From Lachnospiraceae bacterium XPB1003 (GTDB lineage Bacteria > Bacillota > Clostridia > Lachnospirales > Lachnospiraceae), in assembly GCA_900102065.1 (NCBI GenBank), contig FMVK01000003.1, forward strand, positions 284,496-341,840: a DNA stretch of 57,345 nucleotides, in the 5' to 3' direction. A program made the translations under genes and the position numbers. Shown here in pieces: positions 54,814 through 57,345 of the stretch. Positions within the stretch are counted from its first letter, which is position 1. Every line of letters begins with the position of its first letter. The notes under the pieces are model-generated. The model searched no databases and was not told the DNA's origin. It saw only the letters and a program-made list of their open reading frames with translations.

Positions 54814-55680
54814 ATGAGATCAATCTATAAAACAGAAGAGGGCAAAAGAAGAATAATAGATTTATATGACAGACAGCTTTCAAGACTTCAGACACCATGG
54901 AAAGATATCTATGTGAAGACGGTCTTTGGAAAGACTCACATAATCGAGACTGGGAACCTTTCAGGAGAACCACTTTTGGTTTTCCATGGTGGAAATGCTA
55001 CCACTGCATATAATCTCCTTGCCTGCGATTTTATCATGAAAGATTTTCATATATATGCGGTCGATATGGTAGGCCATCCGGGGAAAAGTGCGGAAACAAG
55101 CCTGCCGGCCAAAGGCTATGACTACGGCAAATGGGTCAGCGAGGTGATAGATGGACTTAAAGTTGATAAGATCAGTCTTTTTGGCGGATCTTTTGGTGCC
55201 GGCGTGATTACTAAGACTATGTGTGTCTGTCCTGAGAAAATTAAGAGGGTTGTTCTGTATGTCCCGTCCGGAATAAAGAATGCCCCTGCTATAAGCAGTG
55301 CAAGTATGATGCTGCCAATGATAGCTTATTGGGTTACGGGAAAAGACAAGTTGCTAAAGAAGTGCATGCTTCCAATGGCTGTTACGGAAGACAATATCAC
55401 GGATGATATATATGAAACGGCGAAGCTGAGCATTGATCATATAAAGGTTAAGACCGGGATGCCGAGTGATGTGGATGCGGAACTTATGAAAAAATGTAAT
55501 GCGCCCACACTTGTTATGGCGGCTGAAAAAGATTGTCTGTTTCCTGGAAAAGGTGTGATCGAAAGAGCTAAAAGTATTATCCCCAATTGCGAGACCTATC
55601 TGCTGGAGGGACGAGGTCATATGAACTTCCTTACGGAAGAAGAAAAGAAGATGATAGTATCCTTTCTGCTTGTGGACTGA
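54814..55680 (+). CDS. Alpha/beta hydrolase
   Basis: The 288-residue soluble protein has the oxyanion segment VFHGGNATTAYN, nucleophile Ser in FGGSFGAG, acid in MAAEKDCLFPG and His in EGRGHMNF. The N-terminal RLQTPWKDIYVKTVFGKTHIIETG is typical of clostridial carboxylesterase-like members. No partner gene with a clear link is adjacent. The substrate is unknown. Confidence 0.88.
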   Translation: MRSIYKTEEGKRRIIDLYDRQLSRLQTPWKDIYVKTVFGKTHIIETGNLSGEPLLVFHGGNATTAYNLLACDFIMKDFHIYAVDMVGHPGKSAETSLPAKGYDYGKWVSEVIDGLKVDKISLFGGSFGAGVITKTMCVCPEKIKRVVLYVPSGIKNAPAISSASMMLPMIAYWVTGKDKLLKKCMLPMAVTEDNITDDIYETAKLSIDHIKVKTGMPSDVDAELMKKCNAPTLVMAAEKDCLFPGKGVIERAKSIIPNCETYLLEGRGHMNFLTEEEKKMIVSFLLVD

Positions 55681-55750
55681 CCTGTTGGAGACGGGGGGTG
55701 TGGGTCATTTATAAAGACAAATCATAATTTTTGAGGAAGGAAAATAATAT

Positions 55751-56383
55751 ATGTTGAATCTGATACTGATTGTTGGTTTGCTTGGAGCAATTATGATGTT
55801 CTGCGGGGATATGCTTCTGTATTATGACAAAAATGACTATGAGCAGAATAGAACTCTTGATCCGATCATTAACATCATGAAAAGTCTTCCGCCGAAACGG
55901 ATTATGTTTGGAGGCTGGATCGGACCGGTTGCGGCATTTTTGTACTGCATCGGTTTTTACCACATAGTACTAATAACAAACGAATCTTTTCATACACTTG
56001 CTGTTGCGGCTTTTCTTCTAAATTGCTTGGGTATTATTGTCGGTGGTGCTTATCACAGCCATTGTACTTATCTTGGCTTGCTTGGTAACGATGAACAGAA
56101 AAAAGATCTGGATATTGTACTCGGCTATTTTCAGAAGCTTCCGTTGATTTTATATGTCGGTGAGGGAATAGGATTATTGTTTCTTTTCTTTTTGATGGTG
56201 ACAGGGTGTACGGTATTTCCTGCATGGGTTGCCCTGTTATCCCCGGGAATTCTGTTCTTACTCAGACCTTTGGCAAGAAAGTTGCCTAAAGGATTACACA
56301 TGGTCATTTCAGGAGGTTTTACGAATCTCATTTTTGTTGTGTATTATATTACTGCTATTGTTGTTTTTCTGACACTGGACTGA
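55751..56383 (+). CDS. Integral membrane protein of unknown function
   Basis: The 210-residue protein has six likely membrane helices, a GGWIGPVAAFLYCIGFYHI segment and a YHSHCTY motif in a loop. It resembles a family of uncharacterised Firmicute membrane proteins (DUF6796-like, from memory). GAGGAAGG lies before the ATG. Paired His and Cys residues in the loop might bind a metal or haem, which is speculation. Confidence 0.75.
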   Translation: MLNLILIVGLLGAIMMFCGDMLLYYDKNDYEQNRTLDPIINIMKSLPPKRIMFGGWIGPVAAFLYCIGFYHIVLITNESFHTLAVAAFLLNCLGIIVGGAYHSHCTYLGLLGNDEQKKDLDIVLGYFQKLPLILYVGEGIGLLFLFFLMVTGCTVFPAWVALLSPGILFLLRPLARKLPKGLHMVISGGFTNLIFVVYYITAIVVFLTLD

Positions 56384-56436
56384 TATCAGGAATATAATGA
56401 ACTAAGAAATCATAGGAATGGATTGTAGCTTAAATT

Positions 56437-56517
56437 GGAAGATAATCTTCCTAAGGGGGTGCATCCCCTCTCTTGCAAACCTGGGCACGAGTAGTTTTTG
56501 ACCCTATAAAAAACTAC
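56437..56517. other. Intergenic hairpins after the last intact gene
   Basis: GGAAGAT-A-ATCTTCC (56437-56451) and GTAGTTTTT (56491-56499) with AAAAACTAC (56509-56517) are perfect inverted repeats. The second contains its own T/A runs and could terminate transcription in either direction. No gene can be supported between 56384 and 56663. Confidence 0.55.
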
Positions 56518-56663
56518 GTTTTGACTACGATTCACAGCCAAGATTTGCCACACTTTGCGCGACTTTGCCATTTGGCCCGATTTTCTGTAAAATGACTGAA
56601 GCTTCAGCAGCTTGGCAAACCGGCGCAAACTGGAGCAATTTGATGCGGTTTTGGAGGTAAGAA

Positions 56664-56784
56664 ATGCCGATAAAAGTCTTATTCGTCTGCCACGGCAGGA
56701 TATAATGCCTATGCGAAGAATGACGGAAATAAGCCATTTATGGGCAGAATAGTATCTGATTTACACCTTGTTTACACCTTTTGA
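56664..56784 (+). repeat. Degenerate repeat copy A (phosphatase start plus TTTACACC boxes)
   Basis: An ATG at 56664, preceded by GGAGG, opens a 13-codon frame MPIKVLFVCHGRI. This is the start of a low-molecular-weight protein tyrosine phosphatase up to the P-loop Cys, then a stop. At 56760 comes TTTACACC-TTG-TTTACACC-TTTTGA. The same order recurs in copy B about 160 bases downstream. Confidence 0.65.
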
Positions 56785-56824
56785 TTTGGGAAGGAACACA
56801 CCTCTGAAAGAGAGAACCAAAGAT

Positions 56825-56942
56825 ATGATAAAAATACTGTTTGTCTGCTGGGGCAAGAGATTTCAGTAAAGCGGGAAACCTTGAAAATACGGCATTTTGA
56901 AGATTTATCAAACGGATTTACACCCCGTTTACACCTTTTGAA
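56825..56942 (+). repeat. Degenerate repeat copy B (phosphatase start plus TTTACACC boxes)
   Basis: An ATG at 56825 opens a 14-codon frame MIKILFVCWGKRFQ, again the start of a low-molecular-weight phosphatase. At 56917 comes TTTACACC-CCG-TTTACACC-TTTTGA. The distance from ATG to the boxes is about 90 bases in both copies. A terminator follows at 56968. Confidence 0.65.
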
Positions 56943-56967
56943 GGTGGACTACCCGATGAATGATGAG

Positions 56968-57000
56968 AGCACTCTGCGTGATGCAGGGTGCTTTTCTTTT
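56968..57000 (+). terminator. Rho-independent terminator
   Basis: AGCACTCTGC (56968-56977) pairs with GCAGGGTGCT (56983-56992), with one G-U pair, followed by TTTCTTTT. It suggests that the degenerate repeat region was, or is, the 3' end of a plus-strand transcript. Confidence 0.8.
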
Positions 57001-57016
57001 GTATCGGCATAAAAAT

Positions 57017-57169
57017 AAACCACCTGCTATGCAGGTGTGTTCCCAAAAAGCTTTAGCTTCAAGAAAAAACCTCCAAGAGTATAATTAGTGCAGGTTCGCC
57101 AACCGCAAAAATTACATCAAGGAGGTATCCGAAATGGATAAAAATAGTTTAGCACACAGTGCGTCCTGA
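57017..57169 (+). mobile_element. Left end of an IS200/IS605-type element with broken tnpA
   Basis: The imperfection-free hairpin CACCTGC-TAT-GCAGGTG (57021-57037) is typical of the subterminal hairpin of IS200-like ends. It is followed by AAGCT-TT-AGCTT and by ACCTCC (57069-57074), complementary to the ribosome binding site GGAGGT (57121-57126), a known way IS200 limits transposase translation. The ATG at 57134 opens MDKNSLAH, the usual start of TnpA, but the frame stops after 11 codons (57167-57169). The rest of tnpA is not recognisable, so the element is truncated or interrupted. Confidence 0.7.
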
Positions 57170-57345
57170 ATGCTATATTTTCTGAGAAATGTAGCAGTGT
57201 TCTTCTGGAGATGGAGGAAGGCCCTCCGCAATCGCCATACAGGTGGAGATTGCAAAACACTCATAGATGCTGCGAGGAAAAGTCGTGGTATTGAGCGTAT
57301 GAGAAAAGGTAGCAAAGAATGCTATCAGTTATGTGCCGTAAAGCT
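57170..57345 (+). CDS. Open frame running off the window end, unidentified
   Basis: From an ATG at 57170 the frame stays open for 58 codons to the window edge (MLYFLRNVAVFFWRWRKALRN ... RGIERMRKGSKECYQLCAVK). It has no clear ribosome binding site and no recognised similarity. It starts exactly where tnpA is broken, so it may be foreign DNA joined to the IS end, or a chance frame. Confidence 0.25.
   Translation, partial: MLYFLRNVAVFFWRWRKALRNRHTGGDCKTLIDAARKSRGIERMRKGSKECYQLCAVK

Noticed and set aside
56410-56628. A 72-codon minus-strand frame (ending in CPGLQERGCTPLGRLSSNL...)
   Set aside because: No ribosome binding site, no recognised domain, and it spans several hairpins. It may be a decayed fragment, but the evidence is too weak to call a gene.

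Overview
The window looks like chromosomal DNA of a Firmicute of the family Lachnospiraceae, perhaps Butyrivibrio or a relative. This rests on moderate GC, strong AGGAGG-type ribosome binding sites, a short LeuC, a GH39 xylosidase, a probable Re-type citrate synthase, and the order ruvA-ruvB-zapA-U32-ftsW-pbp. The genus is inference. No rRNA, tRNA or CRISPR array was seen.

Region 1 (1-11.3 kb) is a compact plus-strand housekeeping block. It holds the end of a Gln/Gly/Pro-rich repeat protein, leuC-leuD, ruvA-ruvB, zapA, a U32 Fe-S protein, an FtsW/RodA glycosyltransferase with an unusual charged tail, a class B PBP, a small membrane protein and a putative zinc protease. A bidirectional terminator closes it.

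Region 2 (11.3-27.2 kb) is mixed. It has a minus-strand marR-adaptor-RND efflux operon with a consensus promoter, a divergent membrane protein, a LysR regulator facing a probable citrate synthase, an acyltransferase with an HTH-AbrB regulator, a GH39 xylosidase, a metallo-beta-lactamase-fold lipoprotein, TetR, GNAT, diguanylate cyclase and AraC/GyrI genes.

Region 3 (27.3-41.9 kb) is the most striking. Three consecutive modules each encode a TetR regulator followed by two half-size ABC transporters (permease plus ATPase), presumably heterodimers. The enolase gene sits between modules 2 and 3. A 16-bp palindrome of the form GTTAGY-N4-RCTAAC lies upstream of the first ABC gene of modules 1 and 3 and also just downstream of the enolase promoter; a related shorter palindrome precedes the module 2 transporters. 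This suggests a shared TetR-type regulon that includes a glycolytic enzyme.

Region 4 (42-56.4 kb) is accessory. It holds a serine hydrolase, a MarR-membrane protein operon with operators in its promoter, a nucleoside phosphorylase, two methyltransferases, a transglutaminase-GNAT fusion, PhzF, an alpha/beta hydrolase-TetR operon, a TetR remnant, an AbiE-type toxin-antitoxin pair, another hydrolase and membrane proteins.

Region 5 (56.4-57.3 kb) has no intact gene. It contains two degenerate copies of a repeat that begins with the start of a low-molecular-weight phosphatase gene and ends in paired TTTACACC boxes, then a terminator, then the left end of an IS200/IS605-type element with a broken transposase start.
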